Origin: Sediminibacter sp. Hel_I_10
Lineage (GTDB): Bacteria; Bacteroidota; Bacteroidia; Flavobacteriales; Flavobacteriaceae
Assembly: GCF_000688335.1 (NCBI RefSeq)
Contig: NZ_JHZX01000001.1
Span: 1,612,001 to 1,676,000, forward strand
Direction of reading: 5' to 3'
Length of the DNA: 64,000 bases
Part shown: positions 24,943-33,032 of the stretch, piece by piece
Position numbering within the stretch: position 1 is the first letter of the stretch
How the letters are laid out: every line of letters starts with the position of its first letter
Position numbers and translations under genes: made by a program
The notes under the pieces: model-generated
What the model was told of the DNA's origin: nothing
Database searches by the model: none
The model's input: only the letters and a program-made list of their open reading frames with translations

Positions 24943-27717
24943 TTAACGTTGTTGATTGTCCTTGCTTTTATCAAAAACAAAATCAATGACTTCTTGGTGA
25001 CGTTTTTTAGATCTCACGGCACTACCTGCAGCAGGAGCACCATAAGGTCGTCTTGTTGCAGCTCTAAACGTTTTAGCTTCGTCAAGATGCATCAACATAT
25101 GACTGTAAGCCCCCATGTTTCTTGGTTCTTCTTGAGCCCAAACAATATCTTTGGCCTTACTGTATTTTTTAATCATTGCCTTAATTTGCTCAGCAGGCAA
25201 AGGAAATAATTGTTCCACTCTTACCAAGGCCACATCCTTTCGTTCTAATTGGCCACGCTCTTCTAGCAAATCATAATAAAACTTACCAGTGACAAAAACT
25301 AAGGTTTTTGCGTCATCTGCCTTTATCGTCTCATCATCGATCACCATTTTAAAGCTACCATTTGCAAACTCGTCAACAGTAGATACAACCAACGGGTGGC
25401 GCAGTAAACTTTTAGGTGTAAAAATAATTAATGGCTTTCTAAATTCGGCCTTCATCTGCTTGCGCAACAAGTGATACATGTTAGCAGGTGTTGTACAGTC
25501 CATCACAAACATGTTGTCTTTAGCACATAATTGAAGGTAGCGTTCCATTCTTGCAGAAGAATGCTCTGCTCCTTGGCCTTCATACCCATGAGGCAGTAAC
25601 ATCACCAATCCGTTTTGCAGCTTCCATTTATCTTCTGCTGCGGAAATGTATTGGTCGAGCATAATTTGCGCGCCATTACTAAAATCTCCAAATTGAGCTT
25701 CCCAAATGGTAAGTGTCTTAGGGCTTGCCATGGCATAACCATAATCAAAACCTACAACGCCATATTCTGAAAGAAGCGAATTATAAATATAAAAATTCCC
25801 TTGTTTCTCGCTAATTTGGTTGAGCAGTAGGATTTCCTCTTCGCTATCTTCCACTTTAACTACGGCATGTCTATGAGAAAAAGTACCACGTTCAACATCT
25901 TGTCCAGACATTCTGACATCGTAACCTTCTTCTAATAAAGTTCCGTAAGCCAAATGTTCTGCCATGGCCCAATCCAATTTATTCTCATCAAACATGGTTT
26001 GTCGAGATTGTACTAAGCGCTCTATTTTACGAATAAACTTCTTATCCTCTGGCAAGTTGCTGATCACCTTAGTGATTTTAGCCAAACCTTCCCTAGAATA
26101 CGTCGTATCTATATCTTGAATCATCTTGTCTTCAATAACGTTATGGTAGTTTTCCCATTCGTCTTGCATGAAAGGCGTGATGACTGTTTTATCTATTTTT
26201 CTGGAATCCTCAAGGTTCTCCTCAAGTTTTTCCTTGTAATCTTTTTCTAGTTTAGAAACATAATCGTCTGAAATAACGCCGTCGGCGATCAATTTTTCAG
26301 CATAGATGTCTCTTGGATTTTGATGTTTTGAAATGGCTTTATACAACTTAGGTTGCGTAAAACGCGGCTCGTCTCCTTCGTTATGTCCATATTTACGATA
26401 GCCCAATAGATCAATAAACACGTCGCGTTTAAACGTCATTCTAAAATGAAGCGCAAACAACATGGCATGTACCACAGCTTCTGCATCATCGGCATTAACA
26501 TGCAATACTGGTGACAGCGTTACTTTACCAACATCTGTACAATAGGTACTAGACCTTCCGTCAAGATAGTTTGTGGTAAATCCAATTTGGTTATTGACTA
26601 CAATGTGAATGGTCCCATTGGTTTTGTAACCATCAAGGTTAGCCATTTGTACCACTTCGTAAACAACACCTTGCCCAGCAATGGCGGCATCTCCATGTAC
26701 AATAATTGGTAACACTTGAGAAGGATCATCTTTATATTTATGATCTTGTTTAGCTCTAACAATCCCTTCAACAACGGCACCTACAGTTTCTAGATGCGAA
26801 GGGTTTGGTGCAATATTCAAATTGATATCGTGGCCACCTTCTGTTTTGCGATTGCTCGTCCAACCTAAATGGTACTTAACATCTCCATCAAATACTTCTT
26901 GTTCGTAATCCTTTCCGTCAAATTCACTAAAAATATCCTCAGCAGATTTTCCGAAGATATTTGTTAAGGTACTCAAACGACCACGGTGGGCCATGCCCAT
27001 TACAAACTCCTTAACCCCTTTTTTGGCCGCATTTTCAATAAGAGAATCTAAGGCAGGAATTAAAGATTCGTTACCCTCTAATGAAAATCGCTTTTGACCA
27101 ACGTATTTTGTATGAAGGAAACTTTCAAAAGAAACAGCTTCATTTAACTTTTTGAGAATATGCTTTTTTTCTTCAGCAGAAAAATTAGGTTGATTGTCAT
27201 TGATGTTGAGTTGATCTTGAATCCACTGTATTTCCTTTGGATTTCTAATATACATGTACTCAACTCCAATGGCATCACAATAAATACTCTCTAAATGCTC
27301 AATGATTTTACGTAAAGACTGTTTGCCAATACCTAAAATATCACCAGCATCAAATTCGGTATCTAAATCGGAATTAGAAAGTCCAAAGTTTTCAAGAGCT
27401 AAAGTAGGCTCGTACTGCCTACGGGCTCTAACGGGGTTGGTCTTGGTGAATAAATGGCCTCGATTACGATAGCCGTCTATCAATTTAACCACTTGAAACT
27501 CTTTTTGCACATGCTCGGGAACTTGAGCTGTCGCTTTTTCTCCAGCATTAGTTTCAACAACGTAATCATCGCTGCCAACACTTTCGCTACCAAAATCGAA
27601 GCCCTGAAAAAAGGCGCGCCAACTAGGTTCAACGGAGTCTGGGTTTTCTAAATATTGGTCGTATAAATCGGCAAAATAAGCCGTATGTGCTGCGTTTAAA
27701 AAGGAATATTTATCCAT
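24943..27717 (-). CDS. sucA: 2-oxoglutarate dehydrogenase E1 component
   Basis: E1o decarboxylates 2-oxoglutarate using thiamine diphosphate. At 924 residues it has the usual length. The start NAAHTAYFADLYDQYLENPDSV is the E2-interacting N-terminus. MGMAHRGRLSTLTNI, the ThDP/Mg motif HGDAAIAGQGVVYE with NNQIGFTT, and the C-terminal WAQEEPRNMGAY are diagnostic. It is the first gene of sucA-sucB, with a -7 box at 27757-27764, and is divergent from a small barrel gene. Confidence 0.97.
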   Translation of the reverse strand: MDKYSFLNAAHTAYFADLYDQYLENPDSVEPSWRAFFQGFDFGSESVGSDDYVVETNAGEKATAQVPEHVQKEFQVVKLIDGYRNRGHLFTKTNPVRARRQYEPTLALENFGLSNSDLDTEFDAGDILGIGKQSLRKIIEHLESIYCDAIGVEYMYIRNPKEIQWIQDQLNINDNQPNFSAEEKKHILKKLNEAVSFESFLHTKYVGQKRFSLEGNESLIPALDSLIENAAKKGVKEFVMGMAHRGRLSTLTNIFGKSAEDIFSEFDGKDYEQEVFDGDVKYHLGWTSNRKTEGGHDINLNIAPNPSHLETVGAVVEGIVRAKQDHKYKDDPSQVLPIIVHGDAAIAGQGVVYEVVQMANLDGYKTNGTIHIVVNNQIGFTTNYLDGRSSTYCTDVGKVTLSPVLHVNADDAEAVVHAMLFALHFRMTFKRDVFIDLLGYRKYGHNEGDEPRFTQPKLYKAISKHQNPRDIYAEKLIADGVISDDYVSKLEKDYKEKLEENLEDSRKIDKTVITPFMQDEWENYHNVIEDKMIQDIDTTYSREGLAKITKVISNLPEDKKFIRKIERLVQSRQTMFDENKLDWAMAEHLAYGTLLEEGYDVRMSGQDVERGTFSHRHAVVKVEDSEEEILLLNQISEKQGNFYIYNSLLSEYGVVGFDYGYAMASPKTLTIWEAQFGDFSNGAQIMLDQYISAAEDKWKLQNGLVMLLPHGYEGQGAEHSSARMERYLQLCAKDNMFVMDCTTPANMYHLLRKQMKAEFRKPLIIFTPKSLLRHPLVVSTVDEFANGSFKMVIDDETIKADDAKTLVFVTGKFYYDLLEERGQLERKDVALVRVEQLFPLPAEQIKAMIKKYSKAKDIVWAQEEPRNMGAYSHMLMHLDEAKTFRAATRRPYGAPAAGSAVRSKKRHQEVIDFVFDKSKDNQQR

Positions 27718-27756
27718 TATGGGGTTTGAATCGTTTTCGCTTCAACAAAATTTAAT

Positions 27757-27764
27757 CAAAAATA
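27757..27764 (-). promoter_or_regulatory. -7 box of sucA-sucB
   Basis: Minus-strand TATTTTTG ends 39 nt before the sucA start. No consensus TTG is seen at the expected -33 distance. Confidence 0.5.
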
Positions 27765-27832
27765 CAACTTTTACTAAAAACAGTGGTGATTTTGATATAT
27801 TTATGGCAGTTTTAGACTTCAATTTTTACGAT

Positions 27833-28366
27833 ATGAACCTTTCAATAGCCATCAAGACAAAAACGTTAACAGTTTTTATGATTTGTAGCCTACTTAGCTT
27901 GGCTTCATTTACGCAAAATCAAGAAGAAAACTCTCAATTTTGGAGACATGTTCGTTTTGGTGGAGGTTTAGGTCTAAGTTTTGGTGATGGCTTTTTTAGT
28001 GCCAGCTTGGCCCCAAGTGCTATTTATCAATTTGAAGCACCTTTTGCTTTAGGTGTGGGTTTAAATGGTACCTACAACAGCTTAAAAAACGCTTATAGCT
28101 CGACGATATTTGGAGGGAGTATTATAGGCCTATTTAATCCCATAAATGAAATTCAACTTTCAGCAGAATTTGAAGAGCTCAACGTCAACCGTAAATTTGA
28201 TAGCGAGATCTTGAATGATGAAAATTACTGGTATCCTGCACTTTTTGTAGGTGTAGGCTATAGTTCTAAAAATGTGACTTTTGGAATTAGGTACGATCTA
28301 TTATATGATAAGGATAAAAGCATTTACATCGATCCGTTTGTACCGTTTGTGAGGTTCTATTTTTAA
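27833..28366 (+). CDS. Small outer-membrane beta-barrel protein
   Basis: A longer frame opens at 27719, but ATG 27833 gives a proper signal peptide (TLTVFMICSLLSLASFTQ) and clears the sucA promoter, so I use it (177 residues). The mature part is built of amphipathic strands with Gly/aromatic alternation and ends in Phe (FVRFYF), the usual BAM signal. Homologues beside sucA are sometimes labelled alpha-ketoglutarate decarboxylase; nothing in this sequence supports an enzyme role. Confidence 0.7.
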   Translation: MNLSIAIKTKTLTVFMICSLLSLASFTQNQEENSQFWRHVRFGGGLGLSFGDGFFSASLAPSAIYQFEAPFALGVGLNGTYNSLKNAYSSTIFGGSIIGLFNPINEIQLSAEFEELNVNRKFDSEILNDENYWYPALFVGVGYSSKNVTFGIRYDLLYDKDKSIYIDPFVPFVRFYF

Positions 28367-28368
28367 GT

Positions 28369-28719
28369 TTAAGAATACATCTTTCTAAACCACACCTTTT
28401 GCCACTCCCGCTGGCATATTAAAAACGTGACGTCTTCAGAGAGCTTAAACATATCACTACCATCGAGTTGCTTAATTTTATCTTCGGAAACATCTATGAT
28501 GTAAAGCACATTGAGATACTCTGCAAATTTTTGCTGAATCAACTTATAGACCACTTCATGCAACATCACCTTTAGACTTGTGGGAAGAATTTCGAGATCA
28601 AAATCTAAGTCAATATTAGCAAGTAGAAAGTCTTTATTGAGCTGTTCAACAAACTTTGTATACAAATCAGATTGCTGAGCTTCTTGTATCAAAGCATCAA
28701 AAGTGGATGGTAATACCAT
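28369..28719 (-). CDS. Conserved hypothetical protein downstream of ispA
   Basis: This is a 116-residue soluble protein with no signal peptide, mixed alpha/beta composition and a C-terminus rich in Trp, Arg and Lys (QREWQKVWFRKMYS). Its ATG overlaps the ispA stop by one base, so it is translated coupled to the prenyl synthase. I do not recognise the family. The tight coupling suggests a conserved partner, but no function can be given. Confidence 0.7.
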   Translation of the reverse strand: MVLPSTFDALIQEAQQSDLYTKFVEQLNKDFLLANIDLDFDLEILPTSLKVMLHEVVYKLIQQKFAEYLNVLYIIDVSEDKIKQLDGSDMFKLSEDVTFLICQREWQKVWFRKMYS

Positions 28720-29693
28720 TAGACCGTTCGATTCATAAGCTGGTTTCCAAAAGCTTTGAGCGCTGTTTTGTTTTCTTCTGAAATTTTAAGATCCTCTAAC
28801 ACAGAAAATGCCAACTGGGTATAGTTTTCAATTTCTTGCTTGGTAGCATTTGCCGCCCCACTAGACTCAAATAAACGCTTAACTGTCTCTATCTTATCGG
28901 TGGCATCGGTGGGGTTAATACCATATAGGTGCATCAACTGTCTTTGGTCTGCTGTATTAGAAAACTCTACTGCCTTTAAGTACAGGTATGTTTTCTTATT
29001 TTCAATAATATCCCCTCCTACTTGCTTTCCAAAAGTTTCTGGATCTCCAAAAGCATCCAAATAATCGTCTTGTAACTGAAAAGCAATTCCTAGATTTTTT
29101 CCGAAGTCATAAATAGCACGTTGACACTGTGGTGATGCTTTGGCCACAATCGCACCCATTTTCATGGCAGCGCCTACGAGTACTGCCGTTTTGAATTCAA
29201 TCATTTTGAGATATTCAGCAATAGTGACATCGTCCCTAGACTCAAAATCAACATCGTATTGCTGACCTTCACAAACTTCTAAAGCCGTTTTACTAAATAA
29301 TCTTGCTAATGCTTGAAACACCTCTGGCTCGTAATTTTCAAACAACTGATAAGCCATAATCAACATGGCGTCTCCAGAGAGAATGCCCGTATTAATATCC
29401 CATTTTTCATGTACGGTTTCTTGACCTCTACGCAAAGGGGCATCGTCCATAATATCATCATGAACCAAGGAAAAATTATGAAACACTTCAATGCTCAAGG
29501 CTGCATCTAAGCCATTATTATAGTTGCCGCCAAAGATTTCTGTAGTCATTAAGGTCAAGACTGGTCTTAGACGCTTACCTCCCAGTTGCAGGATGTAATG
29601 AATAGGATCATATAGAGAGCTAGGTTCTTGAGGCTTGACAAAAGTGTTGAGATAATTCACGAAAGCATCGTGATAAGTCTTAATGTGCTGCAT
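28719..29693 (-). CDS. Polyprenyl synthetase (farnesyl/geranylgeranyl diphosphate synthase type)
   Basis: It condenses isopentenyl diphosphate with allylic diphosphates. The two Asp-rich motifs are intact: DDIMD (79-83) and DDYLD (209-213), along with GGKRLRP near residue 38. The first motif lacks the two-residue insertion of many bacterial farnesyl synthases, and an aromatic (Phe74) lies five residues before it, so the product could be C15 or C20. It would supply quinone and carotenoid precursors downstream of dxs (43285). The -7 box is 4 nt from the ATG. Confidence 0.92.
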   Translation of the reverse strand: MQHIKTYHDAFVNYLNTFVKPQEPSSLYDPIHYILQLGGKRLRPVLTLMTTEIFGGNYNNGLDAALSIEVFHNFSLVHDDIMDDAPLRRGQETVHEKWDINTGILSGDAMLIMAYQLFENYEPEVFQALARLFSKTALEVCEGQQYDVDFESRDDVTIAEYLKMIEFKTAVLVGAAMKMGAIVAKASPQCQRAIYDFGKNLGIAFQLQDDYLDAFGDPETFGKQVGGDIIENKKTYLYLKAVEFSNTADQRQLMHLYGINPTDATDKIETVKRLFESSGAANATKQEIENYTQLAFSVLEDLKISEENKTALKAFGNQLMNRTV

Positions 29694-29697
29694 CCTG

Positions 29698-29705
29698 CAA
29701 AAATA
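29698..29705 (-). promoter_or_regulatory. -7 box of the prenyl synthase gene
   Basis: Minus-strand TATTTTTG ends 4 nt before the start codon at 29693, predicting a leaderless mRNA. Confidence 0.5.
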
Positions 29706-29749
29706 ATCGAAATTGTTTTTAAACTCAATAAATAATAGGGAGAAGTGCC

Positions 29750-29766
29750 AATGTTAAATTAACATT
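29750..29766. promoter_or_regulatory. Palindrome AATGTTAA-A-TTAACATT, possible TetR operator
   Basis: Perfect 8-bp inverted arms around one base lie between the prenyl synthase gene and tetR, about 20 bp upstream of the tetR -33 element. Symmetry and size suit a TetR dimer. The half-site also resembles the TTAACA elements of the phosphate-type boxes elsewhere in the window, but the 11-bp direct repetition is missing here. Confidence 0.5.
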
Positions 29767-29784
29767 AATACTAAGGAAACTATT

Positions 29785-29815
29785 TTTGTTTTTAAAGTTT
29801 CCTGTTGTACATTTG
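29785..29815 (+). promoter_or_regulatory. Promoter of the tetR-tolC-MFP-RND operon
   Basis: A -33 TTTG (29785-29788) and a -7 TACATTTG (29808-29815) are 19 bp apart, a full consensus match. A leader of about 40 nt is predicted. Confidence 0.8.
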
Positions 29816-29860
29816 CGCCATCGTTAAAAAGTAGTACCACTATTTTTTTAAGACCTACAA

Positions 29861-30469
29861 ATGAAACAACAAATTATAATAAAGTCTGCAGATCTGTTTT
29901 TAAACCTAGGGTTCAAAAGCGTTACTATGGATGACATTGCTCATGAGATGGGTATTTCCAAAAAAACCATCTATCAGCATTTTGACAATAAAACCAAATT
30001 GGTAGAAGCAGCGATGCTCCACGTTTTTGAGAATGTTGCCTGTGGTATAGACCACATTCGCGAACTTAATGTCAATCCTATTGAAGAAATATTTAAGATC
30101 AAGCAATTTGTAATGGAGCATTTAAAGGATGAAAAATCGTCGCCACAGTACCAGCTTCAAAAATATTATCCTAAAATATATGCTGGCTTAAGAATAAAGC
30201 AATTTGAGGTAATGCAAAGTTGTGTCAAACAAAATTTACAGCGTGGTGTTGAACTAGGCCTTTATAGAGATAGCATAAATATTGAGTTTGTATCAAGAAT
30301 TTATTTCAACGGCATGCTCGCACTAAAAGATCAGGAGCTATTCCCTCTTAAAAAGTTTTCTATGAATGCGCTTATGGAGCACTATTTAGAATATCACCTT
30401 CGAGGCATTTGCTCACCCAAAGGTGTTGAATTCTTATTATCATTAAATCAATTAAAACCAACCAATTAA
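29861..30469 (+). CDS. TetR/AcrR-family transcriptional regulator
   Basis: This 202-residue one-component regulator has an N-terminal helix-turn-helix (MDDIAHEMGISKKTIYQHFDNKTKLVEAAM, residues about 23-52) and a C-terminal all-helical ligand/dimer domain without a recognised motif. It is the first gene of a four-gene efflux operon, 10 bp before the TolC-like gene, so it probably autoregulates the pump. The palindrome at 29750 is a candidate operator. Confidence 0.93.
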   Translation: MKQQIIIKSADLFLNLGFKSVTMDDIAHEMGISKKTIYQHFDNKTKLVEAAMLHVFENVACGIDHIRELNVNPIEEIFKIKQFVMEHLKDEKSSPQYQLQKYYPKIYAGLRIKQFEVMQSCVKQNLQRGVELGLYRDSINIEFVSRIYFNGMLALKDQELFPLKKFSMNALMEHYLEYHLRGICSPKGVEFLLSLNQLKPTN

Positions 30470-30478
30470 TTAAAAGTA

Positions 30479-31825
30479 ATGACAAAGTATTTTATATATT
30501 TAGCGGTTTTACTCGCTGCTAACCTGGGTTTGGCACAAGAAGTGCCATCAAGCCTGTCCCTGCAAGAAGCTATAGACTATGCGTTAACACATAACCGTAC
30601 GGCCATTAATGCCGCACGCGATATTGACGCCGCCGAACAACAAAAATGGGAAACCACAGCAAGCGGACTTCCACAAATAAGTGCAAGTGTTGACTATCAA
30701 AATTATCTAAAACAACAAGTACAGGTTATTCCTGCAGAGTTTTTTGGTGGTGTTCAAGGCGAATTTGCAGAAGTGGTATTTGGCACAAAGCAAAGCGTTA
30801 ATGCTTTTGCACGATTAGATCAGCAAATTTTTGATGGTTCTTATATCGTGGCGTTACAATCTGCCAAAGTATTTTTAGACATCTCAAAAAATTCTAAAAT
30901 CAAGACCGATCTAGAAGTTAGAAAATCGGTAATTGATGCCTACGGAAATGTGCTTTTAGCAGAAGAAAGCGTCACTATTTTGGAACGTAATATCGAAGTG
31001 CTTGAGAAAAATCTTTATGAAACCAATAAAATCTATGAAAATGGATTGGAAGAAGAAGAGAGCGTAGAGCAACTTCAAATTACCTTATCGGGTGTTCAAA
31101 GCAACCTCAATAATACGCAGCGCCTTAAGAAATTAGCTTATCAAATGCTCAATATTAATTTAGGCATAGATGTGTATCATAATCTATCGCTTACTGATGA
31201 TCTAGAGTCACTAGCGCAAGCCAATCAGTCTTTAGCTTTATTGGAAGCAGATAATAATCCGTCTACTACGATTGATTATCAAATTGCCGAAAATGACACT
31301 AGAGCCAAAGAGCTTCAGTTAAAACTTGAAAAAAGCAAGGCACTCCCAACGCTTAATGCCTTTATAAATGGGGGCTACTCTGCTTTTGAAGATGACTTCA
31401 ATTTTCTAAAAAAAGAGCAAGACTGGTTCGGCTCATCTTTAATAGGTGTCAATCTCAGTATTCCTATTTTTAGTTCAGGAATGCGACATGCCTCAACCCA
31501 ACGTGCAAAAATAAATTTGGAAAAATCTAAAACCGAGCTGAATCAAACAGAACAGCGCTTAAAGCTAGAAATTGAATCTGCTAAAAGTGACTACCAGTTT
31601 GCTCTTGAAGATTACAATAATAAAAAAGAAAATCTCGCACTCGCAGAACGCATCGAGCAAAAAAACCAAACTAAATTCTTTGAAGGTATCGGCTCTAGTT
31701 TTGAACTGAGACAGGCTCAAACCCAATTATATACCGCACAACAAGAATTGCTTCAAGCCATGCTGGATGTCATCAATTCTAAAGCGGCATTAGAAACCGT
31801 ATTAAATTCACCAATCAACAATTAA
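30479..31825 (+). CDS. TolC-family outer-membrane efflux protein
   Basis: This is the outer-membrane channel of a tripartite efflux pump. A signal peptide (residues 1-19, ending LGLAQ) is followed by two OEP repeats made of long coiled-coil helices, with SLQEAIDYALTHNRTAINAARDIDAAEQ at the start and the second repeat from about residue 255. Its length, 448 residues, is usual. The adaptor gene follows after 13 bp. Confidence 0.93.
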   Translation: MTKYFIYLAVLLAANLGLAQEVPSSLSLQEAIDYALTHNRTAINAARDIDAAEQQKWETTASGLPQISASVDYQNYLKQQVQVIPAEFFGGVQGEFAEVVFGTKQSVNAFARLDQQIFDGSYIVALQSAKVFLDISKNSKIKTDLEVRKSVIDAYGNVLLAEESVTILERNIEVLEKNLYETNKIYENGLEEEESVEQLQITLSGVQSNLNNTQRLKKLAYQMLNINLGIDVYHNLSLTDDLESLAQANQSLALLEADNNPSTTIDYQIAENDTRAKELQLKLEKSKALPTLNAFINGGYSAFEDDFNFLKKEQDWFGSSLIGVNLSIPIFSSGMRHASTQRAKINLEKSKTELNQTEQRLKLEIESAKSDYQFALEDYNNKKENLALAERIEQKNQTKFFEGIGSSFELRQAQTQLYTAQQELLQAMLDVINSKAALETVLNSPINN

Positions 31826-31838
31826 AAATCCAATCCAA

Positions 31839-33032
31839 ATGAAACATATATTTCAAATTTTTATTTTAGCCCTTATCGTGGTCTCGTGTTCTGGAGAGAA
31901 AAAGAACTCGGTAGAGAACGTTTTAGAAAACGGTAATATTGAAACACTTAGAAAAAAACGTGGAGAACTTGTTAACGAAAGACAAGCGCTCAATGATGAC
32001 ATCAAACTTTTAGATGATAAAATAAAGACCATAGACACTACCAAGAACATTCCTCTCATCTCTACGCATAAGGTAGACACAGAAGTATTTAAACACGTAC
32101 TTGAGCTTCAAGGTAATGTTACCACCAAAAACCTTCTTACCATTACACCAGAGTACAACGGTATTTTGACCAATGTTTACGTTAAAGAAGGTCAAAAAGT
32201 AACTAAAGGTCAGTTACTTGCCAAAATTGATGATGGCGGATTAAGCCAACAGGTTGCACAATTACAAATTCAAACCGAATTGGCTAAAACCACCTATGAG
32301 CGTCAAAAGAGACTTTGGGAGCAAAACATTGGTAGTGAGATTCAATATTTACAAGCAAAATCTACTTATGAGTCTCAACAAGAGGCTGTAAACCAACAAC
32401 AGCAGCAAGTTGCTAAAACAATGATCAAGGCGCCTTTTTCAGGAACCATTGACGATGTTATTACAGAGCAAGGAAGTGTTGTTGCTGCAGGCCAAACACC
32501 ATTGATGCGCATTGTTAACCTTGATGACATGTATATTGAAACCGAAGTACCTGAGCGTTATGTCTCTGATGTTGTAAAAGGTAAAAATGTAAAAGTTGAA
32601 CTTCCTGTTCTTGGAAAAACGGTAGATACTGAAATTCGCCAAGCAAGTAATTTCATCAACCCTGCCAACAGAACATTTAAGGTTGAGGTCGAAATCCCTA
32701 ATAAGGATAAAAGCATCAAGCCCAACTTAACCGCGAGATTGAAAATAAACGACTATACCAGTGAAGATGCCATTTTGATTCCACAAAGTGTGATTTCAGA
32801 AAATGCTGAAGGTGATCAATATGTGTACGTAGTTAAAGATAAAAATTCTAAAAATGTCGGTACAGCCAAACGTGTTATTATTGAAACTGGACGTACCCAA
32901 GGCGATGTTATTGAAGTATTAAGCGGCCTAGAAAAAAATGACGAGATTATTGAAGAAGGCGCAAGAAGCGTTAGAGATGGCCAATCTGTAGAAGTTATTA
33001 ACTATAAAGAAACCCAAGTCAATGGAAACTAA
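31839..33032 (+). CDS. RND efflux periplasmic adaptor (MFP) lipoprotein
   Basis: The adaptor bridges the inner-membrane pump and the TolC channel. The lipobox IVVSC places the lipidated Cys near residue 18. A short N-terminal coiled coil (about 35-65) precedes the barrel-sandwich/lipoyl half (YVKEGQKVTKGQLLAKIDD), a hairpin of two helices (about 140-185), the return half (IKAPFSGTIDDVITEQGSVV) and a beta-barrel plus membrane-proximal domain. It overlaps the pump gene by 11 bp. Confidence 0.94.
   Translation: MKHIFQIFILALIVVSCSGEKKNSVENVLENGNIETLRKKRGELVNERQALNDDIKLLDDKIKTIDTTKNIPLISTHKVDTEVFKHVLELQGNVTTKNLLTITPEYNGILTNVYVKEGQKVTKGQLLAKIDDGGLSQQVAQLQIQTELAKTTYERQKRLWEQNIGSEIQYLQAKSTYESQQEAVNQQQQQVAKTMIKAPFSGTIDDVITEQGSVVAAGQTPLMRIVNLDDMYIETEVPERYVSDVVKGKNVKVELPVLGKTVDTEIRQASNFINPANRTFKVEVEIPNKDKSIKPNLTARLKINDYTSEDAILIPQSVISENAEGDQYVYVVKDKNSKNVGTAKRVIIETGRTQGDVIEVLSGLEKNDEIIEEGARSVRDGQSVEVINYKETQVNGN

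Noticed and set aside
27719-27832. N-terminal extension of the barrel gene next to sucA
   Set aside because: It lacks signal-peptide character and crosses the sucA promoter; ATG 27833 gives a proper signal peptide.
27833-28366. Label alpha-ketoglutarate decarboxylase often given to this small protein
   Set aside because: The sequence is a signal peptide plus a small outer-membrane barrel; the label appears to come from its sucA neighbour.
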